A stretch of 64,000 nucleotides of DNA, from assembly GCF_051401765.1 (NCBI RefSeq), contig NW_027480593.1, positions 744,001 through 808,000 of the forward strand, given 5' to 3'. Shown here piece after piece: positions 11,411-24,964 of the stretch. Every line of letters starts with the position of its first letter. The stretch's first letter is position 1. Made by a program: the position numbers and the translations under genes. This DNA comes from Calliopsis andreniformis. Its lineage: Eukaryota; Arthropoda; Insecta; Hymenoptera; Andrenidae. The notes below the pieces were generated by a model, which was given only the letters and a program-made list of their open reading frames with translations, had not been told where the DNA came from and made no database searches.

Positions 11411-14400
11411 CAGAGGATTGAGGATTGAAGATTGTGTATTGATGATTGAAGATTGAGGACTGAGGATTGAGTGTTGAGGGTTGACGACGAGGACAGACTG
11501 TTGAGGATTGATGTTTGAGGATTGAGGGTTGAGGACTGACGACTGAGGATAGAGGATTGAGGATGGAGCATTGAGGATTGAAGATTGAGGACTGGGGATT
11601 GAGGATTGAAGATTGAGGAATAAGGGTTGAGGATTGGGGACTGAGGATCTAGGATTGAATATTGATTATTGAGGATTGAAGATTTAGGCTTGAGGATTGA
11701 GGATTGAGAATTGAGAATTGAGGATTGAGGATTGAAGATTGAGTATTGAGGACTGAAGATTGAGGATTGATGACTGACGATTGAGAATTGAGGATTGATG
11801 ATTGCGGATTGAGGAGTGAAGATTGAGTGTTGAGGATTGAATATTGAGGATTGAGAATTGACAACTGATTGTTGAGCACTTAGGTCTGAAGATTGAGGAT
11901 TCAGGATTGAGGATTCAGGATTGAGGTTTGAGGACTGAGGATTGAGGATTGGGTATTGCGGATTGAACATTGAGGATTGAGGATTGAGGATTGAGGACTG
12001 AGGATTGAGGACTGAAGATTGAATATTGAATATTGATGATTGAAGATTGAGGATGGAGGATTGAGGGCTGTGGATTGAGGACGAGGACTGATGGTGGAGT
12101 ATTGATGTTTGAGGTCTGAGGATTGAGGATTGAGGATTGAGAATTGAGGATTGAGGATTGAGGATTCAAGATTGAGGATTGGGTATTGAGGATTGAAGAA
12201 TGAGGATTGAGTATTGTGGATTGAGGATTGAGGATTGAATATTGAGTATTGAGGATTGAAGATTGAGGATTGAGGATTGATGATTGAGGATTGAGGATTG
12301 AGGATTGAGGATTGAGGATTGAGGATTGAAGATTGAGTATTGAGGATTGAAGATTGAGGATTGTGGATTGAGGATTGAGGATTGAGGATTGAAGATTGAG
12401 GATTGGGGATTGAGGATTGACGATTGAGGATTGAGTATTGAGGATTAAGAATTGCGGATTGAGGATTGAGGATTGTAGATTCAGTATTGAGGATTGAAGA
12501 TTGAGGATTGAGGATTGACTATGAGGGCTGAGGGTTGAGGATTGAGGTTTGAGGACTGAGGACTGAGGATTGAGGATTCAGAATTGAGGATTCAGGATTA
12601 AGGATTGAAGATTGAGGATTGGGTATTGAGGATTGAAGAATGAGGATTGAGGATTGAGGATTGAGGATTGAGGATTGAAGATTGAGGATTGAGGATTGAG
12701 GATGGAGGATTGAAGATTGAGTATTGAGGATTGAGGATTGAGGATTGAGGATTGAGGACTGAGTATTGAAGATTGAGGATTGGGTATTGCGGATTGAACA
12801 TTGAGGATTGGGTATTGAGGATTGAAGATTGAGGATTGAGGATTGAGGATTGAGGATTGAATATTGAGTATTGAGGATTGAAGATTGAGGATTGATGACT
12901 GAGGATTCAGGATTGAGGATTGATGATTGCGGATTGAGTATTGAAAATTGAGTATTGAGGATTGAATATTGAGGTTTGAGGATTGAGGATTGAGGATTGA
13001 AGGTTGAGTATTGTGGACTGAAGATTGAGGATTGAGGATTGACGATTGAGGATTGAGGATTGAGGTTTGAGGATTGACGATGAGGGCTGAGGGTTGAGGA
13101 TTGAGGTTTGAGGACTCAGGACTGAGGAGTGAGGATTGAGAATTGAGGATTGAGGATTTAGGATTGAAGATTGAGGATTGGGTATTGAGGATTGAAGAAT
13201 GAGGATTGAGGATTGAGGATTGAAGATTGAGGATTGGGTATTGAGGATTGAAGAATAAGGATTGAGGATTGAGGATTGAGTATTGAGAATTGAAGATTGA
13301 GTATTGTGGATTGAAGATTGAGGATTGCGGACTGAGGATTGAGGATTGAGTATTGAGGATTGAGGATTGAGGATTGAGGATTGAAGATTGAGTATTGAGG
13401 ATTGAAGATTGAGGATTGTGGATTGAAGATGGAGTATTGAGGATTGAAGGTTGAGGACTGAGGATTGAGGATTGAGGATTGAGTATTGAAGGTTGAGGAT
13501 TGATGACTGAGGATTGACGATTGAGGATTGAGGATTGAGGATTGAAGATTGAGTGTCGAGGATTGAGGGTTGAGGATTGAGGATTGAGTATTGAGGAATG
13601 AGGATGAGGGCTGAGGTTTGAGGTTTGAGGTTTGAGTATTGAATCCTGAGAATTCAGGATATTCTATTGAGTATTGAGAACTGAGGATTGATGGTTGAGT
13701 ATTGAGGATTGATGGTTGAGGGTTGTGTGTTGAATATTGAGGATTGAGGATTGAGGATTGAGGATTGAGTATTGGGTATTGAGGATTGAAGAATGAGGAT
13801 TGAGGATTGAGGATTGAGTATTGAGGATTGAGGATTGAGTATTGAGGATTGAAGATTGAGGATTGCGGACTGAGGCTTGAGGATTGAGTATTGACGATTG
13901 AGGATTGAGGATTGAAGATTGAGTATTGAGGATTGAAGATTGAGGATTGTGGATTGAAGATTGAGTGTTGAGGATTGAAGGCTGAGGATTGAGGATTGAG
14001 GATTGAGAATTGACGATGAGGGCTGACCGTTGAGGATTGAGGTTTGGGGACTGAGGACTGAGGATTGAGGATTGAGGATTGAGGACTGAAGATTGAATAT
14101 TGATGATTGAAGATTGAGGATTGAGGATTGAGGGTTGTGGATTGAGGACGAGGACTGAGGGTTGAGTATTGATGTTTGAGGTCTGAGGATTGAGGATTGA
14201 GGATTGAGAATTGAGGATTGAGGATTGAGGATTGAAGATTGAAGATTGGGTATTGAGGATTGAAGAATGAGGATTGAGGATTGAGGATTGAGTATTGAGG
14301 ATTGAGGATTGAGTATTGAGGATTGAAGATTGAGGATTGCGGACTGAGGATTGAGGATTGAGTATTGAGGATTGAGGATTGAGGATTGAAGATTGAGTAT

Positions 14401-17400
14401 TGAGGGTTGAAGATTGAGGATTGTGGATTGAAGGTTGAGTTTTGAGGATTGAAGGTTGAGGATTGAGGATTGAGGATTGAGAATTGACGATGAGGGCTGA
14501 GGGTTGAGGATTGCGGTTTGAGGACTGAGGACTGAGGATTGAGGATTGAGAATTGAGGATTGAGGATTGAGAATTGAGGATGAGGACTGAGGTTTGAGGA
14601 TTGAGGTGTGAGGAATGAGGATTGAGGATTGAGGATTGAGGATTCAGGATTGAGGGTTGACGCTTGAGGATTGAGGGTTGAGGATGGAGGATTGAAGATA
14701 GAGGACTGAGTGTTGAGGATTGAGTGTTGAGAATTGATGTTTGAGGTTTGAGGTTAGGTTATTGAATAGTGTGGATTGAGTATTGAACCACGAGAATTCA
14801 GGATACCCTATTGAGTATTGATAATTGAGGATTGATTGTTGAGTAATGAAGATTGGTGGTTGAGGGTTGTGTGTTGAATATTGAGGATTGAGGATTGAGG
14901 ATTGAGGATTGAAGATTGAGGATTGAATATCAAGAATTGATGATTGAAGATTGAGGATTGAGGATGAAGTGTTGAGGATTGAGGACGAGGACTGACGGTT
15001 GAGGATAGAGGTTTGAGGATTGAGGATTGAGGATTGAGGACTGAGGATTGAGGATTGAGGATTAAGCATTGAGGATTGAAGATTGAGGACTGGGGATTGA
15101 GGATTGAAGATTGACGATTGAGGATTGTGGATTGAGGATTTAGGATTGAACATTGAGGACTGAGTGTTGAGGGTTGAGCGATGAGAATTGATGTTTGTGG
15201 ATAGAGGTTTGAAGATTGCAGATTGAGTATTGAGTATTGAAAACTGTGAATTGAGGATATTCTATTGAGGATTCAGGGTTGACAACTGATTGCTGAGGAC
15301 TGAGGGCTGAAGATTGAGGATTGAGGATTGAAGATTGAGTATTGAGGATTGAAGATGGAGGATTGAGGATTGACGATTGAGGATTGAGGATTGAGGTTTG
15401 AGTATTGACGATGAGGACTGAGGGTTGAGGGTTGAGGATTGAGGTTTGAGGTCTGAGGACTGAGGAGAGAGGATTGAGAATTGAGGATTGAGGATTGAGG
15501 ATTAAAGATTGAGGATTGGGTATTGAGGATTGAAGAATGAGGATCGAGGATTGAAGATTGAGGATTGAGGATTGAGGATTGAGGATTGAGGATTGAAGAT
15601 TGAGGATTGGGTATTGCGTATTGAACATTGAGGATTGAAGATTGATGATTGTGGATTGAGGATTGAGGACTGAAGATTGAATATTGATGATTGAAGATTG
15701 AGGATTGAGGATTGAGGGTTGTGGATTGAGGACGAGGACTGAGGGTTGAGTATTGATGTTTGAGGTCTGAGGATTGAGGGTTGAAGATTGAGAATTGAGG
15801 ATTGAGGATTGAGGATTGAAGATTGAGGATTGGGTATTGAGGATTGAAGGATGAGGATTGAAGATTGAGGATTGAAGAATGAGGATTGAGGATTGAGGAT
15901 TGAGATTTGAGGATTGAAGATTGAGTATTGAGGATTGAGGGTTGAGGATTGAGGATTGAGGATTGAGGATTGAGGATTGAGGACTGAGGATTGAGGATTG
16001 AGGATGGAGCATTGAGGATTGAAGATTAAGGACTGGGGATTGAGGATTGAAGATTGAGGATTGATGATTGAGGATTGAGGATTGAGGATTGAGAATCGAG
16101 GATTGAGGATTGAGGATTGAAGGTTGAATATTGATGATTGAAGACTGAGGATTGGGGATTGAGGGTTGTGGATTGAGGACGAGGACTGAGGGTTGAGTAT
16201 TGATGTTTGAGGTTTGAGGATTGAGGATTGAGGATTGAGAATTGAGGATTGAAGATTGAGTATTGAGGTAGAAGATTGAGGATTGAGGACTGAGGATTGA
16301 GGATTGAGTACTGAGGATTGAGGATTGAGGATTGAAGATTGAGTATTTAGGATTGAAGATTGAGGATTGTGGATTGAAGATTGAGTATTGAGGATTGAAG
16401 ATTGAGGATTGAGGATTGAGGATTGAGAATTGACGATGAGGGCTGCGGGTTGAGGGTTGAGGTTTGAGGACTGAGGACTGAGGATTGAGGATTGAGGATT
16501 GAGAATTGCGGATTGAGGATTGAGGATTGAAGATTGAGGATTGGGTATTGAGGATTGAAGAATGAGGACTAAGGATTTAGGATTGAGGATCGAGGATTGA
16601 AGATTGAGTATTGAGGATTGAATATTGAGGATTGAGGATTGAGGATTGAGAATTGAGGATTGAGTATTCAGGATTGAGGATTGAGGATTGAAGATTGAGG
16701 ATTGAGGATTGATGATTAAAGATTGAGTGTTGAGGATTGAAGACTGAGCATTGATGATTGAGGATTGAGGATTGAGGATTGAGGATTGAGGATTGAGTAT
16801 TGAAGGTTGAGGATTGAAGATTGAGGATTGAGGATTGAGGATTGAGGATTGTGGGTTGAGGATGAGGGCTGAGGGTTGAGTATTGAGGTTTGAGGACTGA
16901 GGACTGAGGATTGAGGATTGAGAATTGAGGACTGAGGATAGAGTGTTGAAGATTGAGGATTGTGGATTGAGGATTGAAGGTTGAGAATTGTGAATTGAAG
17001 GTTGAGTATTGAGGATTGAAGATTGAGGATTGAGGATTGAGGATTGAGAGTTGACGATGAGGGCTGAGGGTTGAGGATTGAGGTTTGAGGACTGAGGACT
17101 GAGGATTGAGGATTGAGAATTGAGGATTGAGGATTGAGGATTGAGGATTGAAGATTGAGGATTGGGTATTGAGGATTGAACATTGAGGATTGAGGATTGA
17201 GGATCGAGGATTGAGGATTGAGGATTGAAGGTTGAATATTGATGATTGAAGGTTGAGGATTGAGGATTGCGTGTTGTGGATTTAGGACGAGGACTGAGGG
17301 TTGAGTATTGATGTTTGAGGTCTGAGGATTGAGGGTTGAGGATTGAGAATTGAGGATTGAGGATTGAGTGTTGAAGATTGAGGATTGGGTATTGAGGATT

Positions 17401-18115
17401 GAAGAATGAGGATAGAGGATTGAGGATTGAGGATTGAGGATTGAAGATTGAGGATTGAGGATTGAGGATTGACGATTGAGGATTGAGGATTGAGGATTGA
17501 GTGTTGAGGATTGAGGACAGGGACTGACGGTTGAGGATTGAGGTTTGAGGGTTGAGGTTTGAGGCTTGAGGACTGAGGACTGAGGATTGAGGATTGAGAA
17601 TTGAGGATTGAGGATTAAGGATTGAGGATTGACGATTGAGTATTTGGAATTGAGGATTGAGGATTGAGGATCCAGGATTGAGGGTTGAGGATTGAAGATT
17701 GAATATTGATGATTGAAGATTGAGGATTGAAGATTGAGTGTTGTGGATTGAGGACGAGGACTGAGGGTTGAGTATTGATGTTTGAGGTCTGAAGATTGAG
17801 GATTGAGGATTGAGAACTGAGGATTGAGGATTGAGGATTGAAGAGTGAGGATTGGGTATTGAGGATTGAAGAATGAGGACTGAGGATTTAGGATTGAGGA
17901 TTGAGGATTGACGATTCAGTATTGAGGATTGAAGATTGAGGATTGAGAATTGAGTATTGAGGATTGAGGATTGAGGATTGAGGATTGGGGATTGAGGATT
18001 GAAGTTTGAGGATTGAGGATTGATGATTAAACATTGAGTATCGAGGGTTGAAGATTGAGGATTGATGATTGAGGATTGAGGATTGAGGATTGAGGATCGA
18101 GGATTGAGGATTGAG
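11411..18115. repeat. Central heterogeneous part of the satellite
   Basis: This is continuous heptad array without a gene. It contains a partial module A tail near 11,845-11,940, a fragment related to the 2.2-kb unit near 12,900-13,250, module B near 13,600-13,740 and 14,700-14,890, module A from about 15,157, and a short duplication spaced 474 bp (13,765-14,075 and 14,239-14,549). From about 15.5 kb rightward the array takes on the block types that dominate the rest of the window, for example the GGGTTGTGG-GACGAGGACTG segment followed by GAGGGTTGAGTATTGATG. Confidence 0.88.
13765..14549. repeat. Duplication with 474-bp spacing
   Basis: About 310 bp at 13,765-14,075 recurs at 14,239-14,549. 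The offset of 474 bp is shared by three landmarks: GGGTATT at 13,774 and 14,248, ATTGCGG at 13,862 and 14,336, and TGACGATG at 14,011 and 14,485. The copies differ by scattered substitutions. The same block type occurs at about 690-900 and 3,110-3,270. Confidence 0.78.
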
Positions 18116-19233
18116 GATTGAAGATTGAATATTGATGATTGAAGATTGAGGATTGGGTATTGAGGGTTGTGGATTGAGGACGAGGACTGAGGGTTGAGTA
18201 TTGATGTTTGAGGTTTGAGGATTGAGGATTGAGGATTGAGAATTGAGGATTGAAGATTGAGTATTGAGTATTGAAGGTTGAGGATTGAGGTTTGAGGATT
18301 GAAGATTGAGGACTTAGTGTTGAGGGTTGAGTGATGGGAATTGATGTTTGTGGATTGAGATTTGAAGATTTCAGATTGAGTATTGGGTATTGAAAACTGT
18401 GAATTGATGTTATTCTATTGAGGATTGAGAATTGACAACTGATTGTTGAGGACTGATGTATGAAGGTTGAGGATTCAGGATTGAGGATTCAGGATTGAGG
18501 ACGAGGACTGAGGGTTGAGTATTGATGTTTGAGGTCTAAGGATTGAGGATTGAGGATTGAGAATTGGGGATTGAGGATTGAGGATTGAAGATTGAGGATT
18601 GGGTATTGAGGATTGAAGAATGAGGATTGAGGATTGAGGATTGAGGATTGAGGATTGAAGATTGAGTATTGAGGTAGAAGATTGAGGATTGAGGACTGAG
18701 GATTGAGGATTGAGTATTGAGGATTGAGGATTGAGGATTGAAGATTGAGTATTGAGGATTGAAGATTGAGGATTGTGGATTGAAGATTGAGTATTGAGGA
18801 TTAAAGATTGAGGATTGAGGATTCAGGATTGAGAATTGACGATGAGGGCTGCGGGTTGAGGGTTGAGGTTTGAGGCCTGAGGACTAAGGATTGAGGATTG
18901 AGAATTGAGGATTGAGGATTGAGGATTGAGGATTGAAGATTGAGGATTGGGTATTGAGGATTGAACATTGAGGATTGAGGATTGAGGATCGAGGACTGAG
19001 GGTTGAGGATTGAAGATTGAATATTGATGATTGAAGATTGAGGATTGAGGACTGAGGGTTGTGGATTGAGGACGAGGACTGAGGGTTGATTATTGATGTA
19101 GGAGGTCAGAAGATTGAGGATTGAGGATTGAGAATTGAGGATTGAGGATTGAGGATTGAAGATTGAGGATTGGGTATTGAGCATTGAAGAATGAGGACTG
19201 AGGATTTAGGATTGAGGATCGAGGATTGAAGAT
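18116..19233. repeat. 1.1-kb duplicated block, copy 1 (1,534-bp spacing)
   Basis: This block matches 19,650-20,767 at a constant offset of 1,534 bp. Shared landmarks are the CTGTG of module A at 18,397 and 19,931, TTAAAG at 18,801 and 20,335, and GAGGGTTGA before a GTCAGAAG word at 19,081 and 20,615. Both copies carry a module A variant with GTGATGGG in place of GTGATGAG. About 0.42 kb of other array lies between the two copies. Confidence 0.85.
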
Positions 19234-19649
19234 TGAGTATTGAGGATTGAATATTGAGGATTGAGGATTGAGGATTGAGAATTGAGGATTGAGGATTGAG
19301 GATTCAGGATTGAGGATTGAGGATTGAAGATTGAGGATTGAGGATTGATGATTAAAGATTGTGTGTTGAGGATTGAAGACTGAGCATTGATGATTGAGGA
19401 TTGAGGATTGAGGATTGAGGATTGAGGATTGAGTATTGAAGGTTGAGGATTGAAGATTGAGGATTGAGGATTGAGGATTGAGGATTGTGGGTTGAGGATG
19501 AGGGCTGAGGGTTGAGTATTGAGGTTTGAGGACTGAGGACTGAGGATTGAGGATTGAGAGTTGAGGATTGAGGATAGAGTGTTGAAGATTGAGGATTGGG
19601 TATTGAGGATTGAGGATTGAGGATTGAAGGTTGAGGATTGTGAATTGAA

Positions 19650-20767
19650 GATTGAAGATTGAATATTGATGATTGAAGATTGAGGATTGGGGATTGAGGG
19701 TTGTGGATTGAGGACGAGGACTGAGGGTTGAGTATTGATGTTTGAGGTTTGAGGATTGAGGATTGAGGATTGAGAATTGAGGATTGAAGATTGAGTATTG
19801 AGTATTGAAGGTTGAGGATTGAGGTTTGAGGATTGAAGATTGAGGACTTAGTGTTGAGGGTTGAGTGATGGGAATTGATGTTTGTGAATTGAGATTTGAA
19901 GATTTCAGATTGAGTATTGGGTATTGGAAACTGTGAATTGATGATATTCTATTGAGGATTGAGAATTGACAACTGATTGTTGAGGACTGATGTATGAAGG
20001 TTGAGGATTCAGGATTGAGGATTCAGGATTGAGGACGAGGACTGAGGGTTGAGTATTGATGTTTGAGGTCTAAGGATTCAGGATTGAGGATTGAGAATTG
20101 GGGATTGAGGATTGAGGATTGAAGATTGAGGATTGGGTATTGAGGATTGAAGAATGAGGATTGAGGATTGAGGATTGAGGATTGAGGATTGAAGATTGAG
20201 TATTGAGGTAGAAGATTGAGGATTGAGGACTGAGGATTGAGGATTGAGTATTGAGGATTGAGGATTGAGGATTGAAGATTGAGTATTGAGGATTGAAGAT
20301 TGAGGATTGTGGATTGAAGATTGAGTATTGAGGATTAAAGATTGAGGATTGAGGATTGAGGATTGAGAATTGACGATGAGGGCTGCGGGTTGAGGGTTGA
20401 GGTTTGAGGACTGAGGACTAAGGATTGAGGATTGAGAATTGAGGATTGAGGATTGAGGATTGAGGATTGAAGATTGAGGATTGGGTATTGAGGATTGAAG
20501 ATTGAGGATTGAGGATTGAGGATCGAGGACTGAGTGTTGAGGATTGAAGATTGAATATTGATGATTGAAGATTGAGGATTGAGGACTGAGGGTTGTGGAT
20601 TGAGGACGAGGACTGAGGGTTGACTATTGATGTTTGAGGTCAGAAGATTGAGGATTGAGGATTGAGAATTGAGGATTGAGGATTGAGGATTGAAGATTGA
20701 GGATTGGGTATTGAGGATTGAAGAATGAGGACTGAGGATTTAGGATTGAGGATCGAGGATTGAAGAT
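19650..20767. repeat. 1.1-kb duplicated block, copy 2 (1,534-bp spacing)
   Basis: This is the partner of 18,116-19,233, colinear with few differences. One example is GGAAACTG at about 19,926, where copy 1 has GAAAACTG. The match ends near 20,767, where copy 1 continues with GAGTATT and copy 2 with GAGGATT heptads. Confidence 0.85.
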
Positions 20768-23455
20768 TGAGGATTGAGGATTGAGGATTGAGGATTGTGG
20801 GTTGAGGATGAGGGCTGAGGGTTGAGTATTGAGGTTTGAGGACTGAAGACTGAGGATTGAGGATTGAGAATTGAGGATTGAGGATAGAGTGTTGAAGATT
20901 GATGATTGGGTATTGAGGATTGAGGATTGAGGATTGAAGGTTGAGGGTTGTGAATTGAAGATTGAGTATTGAGGATTGAAGATTGAGGATTGAGGATTGA
21001 GGATTGAGAGTTGACGATGAGGGCTGAGGGTTGAGGATTGAGGTTTGAGGACTGAGGACCGAGGATTGAGAATTTAGGATTGAGGATTGAGGATTGAGGA
21101 TTGAAGATTGAGGATTGGGTATTGAGGATTGAACATTGAGGATTGGGGATTGAGTATCGAGGATTGAGGATTGAGGATTGAAGATTGAATATTGATGATT
21201 GTAGATTGAGGATTGAGGATTGATGATTGAGGATTGAGGACTGGGGATTGAGGATTGAGTATTGAGGATTGGGGATTGAGGATTGACGATTGAGTATTGA
21301 GGATTGAAGATTGAGGATTGTGGATTGAAGATTGAGTATTGAGGATTGAAGATTGAGGATTGAGAATTGAGGATTGAGAATTGACGATGAGGGCTGAGGG
21401 TTGAGGATTGAGGTTTGAGGACTGAGGACTGAGGATTGAGGATTGAGAATTGAGGATTGAGGATTGAGGATTGAGGATTGAAGATTGAGGATTGGGTATT
21501 GAGGATTGAACATTGAGGATTGAGGATTGAGTATCGAGGATTGAGGATTGAGGATTGAAGATTGAATATTGATGATTGTAGATTGAGGATTGAGGATTGA
21601 GTGTTGTGGATTGAGGACGCGGACTGAGGGTTGAGTGTTGATGTTTGAGGTCTGAGGAATGAGGATTGAGGATTGAGAATTGAGGATTGAGGATTGAGGA
21701 TAGAAAGTTGAGGATTGGGTATTGAGGATTGAAGAATGAGGACTGAGGATTTAGGATTGAGGATTGAGGATTGACGATTCAGTATTGAGGATTGAAGATT
21801 GAGGATTGAGGATTGAGGATTGAGGATTGAGGATTGAGGATTGAGGATTGAGGATTGGGGATTGAGGATTGAAGATTGAGGATTGAGGATTGATGATTAA
21901 ACATTGAGTATTGAGGATTGAAGATTGAGGATTGATGATTGAGGATTGAGGATTGAGGATTGAGGATCGAGGATTGAGGATTGAGGATTGAAGATTGAAT
22001 ATTGATGATTGAAGATTGAGGATTGGGGATTGAGGGTTGTGGATTGAGGACGAGGACTGAGGGTTGAGTATTGATGTTTGAGGTTTGAGGATTGAGGATT
22101 GAGGATTGAGAATCGAGGATTGAAGATTGAGTATTGAGGTAGAAGATTGAGGATTGAGGACTGAGGATTGAGGATTGAGTAGTGAGGATTGAGGATTGAG
22201 GATTGAAGATTGAGTATTGAGGATTGAAGATTGAGGATTGTGGATTGAAGATTGAGTATTGAGGATTGAAGATTGAGGATTGAGGATTGAAGATTGAGAA
22301 TTGACGATGAGGGCTGCGGGTTGAGGGTTGAGGTTTGAGGACTGAGGACTGAGGATTGAGGATTGAGAATTGAGGATTGAGGATTGAGGATTGAGGATTG
22401 AAGATTGAGGATTGGGTATTGAGGATTGAACATTGAGGATTGAGGATTGAGGATCGAGGATTGAGGGTTGAGGATTGAAGATTGAATATTGATGATTGAA
22501 GATTGAGGATTGAGGACTGAGGGTTGTGGATTGAGGACGAGGACTGAGGGTTGAGGATTGAGGATTGAGGATTGTGGGTTGAGGATGAGGGCTGAGGGCT
22601 GAGGGTTGAGTATTGAGGTTTGAGGACTGCGGACTGAGGATTGAGGATTGAGAATTGAGGACTGAGGATAGAGTGTTGAAGATTGAGGATTGTGTATTGA
22701 GGATTGAACATTGAGGATTGAGGATTGAGGATCGAGGATTGAGGATTGAGGATTGAAGATTGAATATTGATGATTGTAGATTGAGGATTGAGGATTGAGG
22801 GTTGTGGATTGAGGACGCGGACTGAGGGTTGAGTATTGATGTTTGAGGTCTGAGGAATGAGGATTGAGGATTGAGAATTGAGGATTGAGGATTGAGGATT
22901 GAAAGTTGAGGATTGGGTATTGAGGATTGAAGAATGAGGACTGAGGATTTAGGATTGAGGATTGAGGATTGACGATTCAGTATTGAGGATTGAAGATTGA
23001 GGATTAAGGATTGAGGATTGAGGATTGAGGATTGAGGATTGAGGATTGGGGATTGAGGATTGAAGAATGATTATTGAGGATTGAGGGTTGAGAATTGAGG
23101 ATTGAGGATTGAGGAATGAGGATTGTGGATTGGGTAATGACGATTGAAGAATGAGGATTGAGAATTGAGGATTGAGGATTGAGGATTGAAGATTGAGTAT
23201 TGATGATTGTAGATTGAGGATCGAGGATTGAGGGTTGTGGATTGAGGACGCGGACTGAGGGTTGAGTATTGATGTTTGAGGTCTGAGGAATGAGGATTGA
23301 GGATTGAGAATTGAGGATTGAGGATTGAGGATTGAAGATTGAGGATTGGGTATTGAGGATTGAAGGATGAGGACTGAGGATTTAGGATTGAGGATTGAGG
23401 ATTGACGATTCAGTATTGAGGATTGAAGATTGAGGATTGAGGATTGAGGATTGAG
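20768..23455. repeat. Satellite segment shared with the right-hand higher-order repeat
   Basis: This is gene-free array. Parts of it are early copies of blocks found far to the right. About 21,540-22,680 matches 46,070-47,210 at an offset of 24,532 bp. About 22,691-23,050 matches 47,439-47,800 at an offset of 24,748 bp, so 216 bp are missing here relative to the right copy. The segment therefore shows that the right-hand unit was assembled from pieces already present at this end of the array. Confidence 0.82.
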
Positions 23456-24676
23456 GATCGAGGATTGAAGATTGAGTATTGAGGATTGAATATTGAGGAT
23501 TGAGGATTGAGGATTGAGAATTGAGGATTGAGGATTGAGGATTCAGGATTGAGGATTGAGGATTGAAGATTGAGTATTGAGGATTGATGATTAAAGATTG
23601 AGTGTTGAGGATTGAAGACTCAGCATTGATGATTGAGGATTGAGGATTGAGGATTGAGGAGTGAGGATTGAGTATTGAAGGTTGAGGATTGAAGATTGAG
23701 GATTGAGGATTGAGGATTGAGGATTGTGGGTTGAGGACTGAGGACTGAGGATTGAGGATTGAGAATTGAGGATTGAGGATAGAGTGTTGAAGATTGAGGA
23801 TTGGGTATTGAGGATTGAGGATTGAGGATTGAAGGTTGAGGATTGTGAATTGAAGATTGAGTATTGAGGATTGAAGATTGAGGATTGAGGATTGAGGTTT
23901 GAGAGTTGACGATGAGGGCTGAGGGTTGGGGATTGAGGTTTGAGGACTGAGGACTGAGGATTGAGGATTGAGAATTGAGGATTGAGGATTGAGGATTGAG
24001 GATTGAAGATTGAGGATTGGGTATTGAGGATTGAACATTGAGGATTGAGGATTGAGGATAGAGGATTGAGGGTTGAGGATTGAAGATTGAATATTGATGA
24101 TTGAAGGTTGAGGATAGAGGATTGAGGGTTGTGGATTGAGGACGAGGACTGAGGGTTGAGTATTGATGTTTGAGGTCTGAGGATTGAGGATAGAGGATTG
24201 AGAATTGAGGATTGAAGATTGAGTATTGAGGACTGAAGGTTGAGGATTGAGGATTGAGGATTGAAGATTGAGGACTTAGTGTTGAGGGTTGAGTGATGGG
24301 AATTGATGTTTGTGGATTGAGATTTGAAGATTGAAGAATGGGGATTGAGTATTGAAAACTGTGAATTGAGGATATTCTATTGAGGATTGAGGATTGACAA
24401 TTGATTGTTGAGGACTGAGGGCTAAAGATTGAGGATTCAGGATTGAGGAATCGGGATTGAGGTTTAAGGACTGAGGATTGAGGGTTGAGGATTGAGGATT
24501 GACGCTTGAGGATTGAGGGTTGAGGATGGAGGATTGAAAAGAGTGGACTGAGTGTTGAGGATTGAGTGTTGAGAATTGATGTTTGAGGATTGAGATTTGA
24601 TTATTGAATATTGTGGATTGAGTATTGAACCATGATAATTCAGGACACACTATTGAGTATTAGGAATTGAGGATTG
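23456..24676. repeat. 1.2-kb duplicated block, copy 1 (about 1.5-kb spacing)
   Basis: This block matches 24,965-26,219. The offset is 1,509 bp on the left (GATCG at 23,456 and 24,965; ATTCAGG at 23,541 and 25,050) and 1,543 bp on the right (AAAACT of module A at 24,355 and 25,898). The step of 34 bp is explained by an extra GATGAGGGCTGAGGG-type stretch in copy 2 near 25,245-25,280. Module A and module B lie next to each other at its right end. Confidence 0.84.
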
Positions 24677-24964
24677 AGGATTGAAGATTGAGGATTGGGT
24701 ATTGAGGATTGAACATTGAGGATTGAGGATTGAGGATCGAGGATTGAGGGTTGAGGATTGAAGATTGAATATTGATGATTGAAGATTGAGGATTGAGGAC
24801 TGAGGGTTGTGGATTGAGGACGAGGACTGAGGGTTGATTATTGATGTTTGAGGTCAGAAGATTGAGGATTGAGGATTGAGAATTGAGGATTGAGGATTGA
24901 GGATTGAAGATTGAGGATTGGGTATTGAGGATTGAAGAATGAGGACTGAGGATTTAGGATTGCG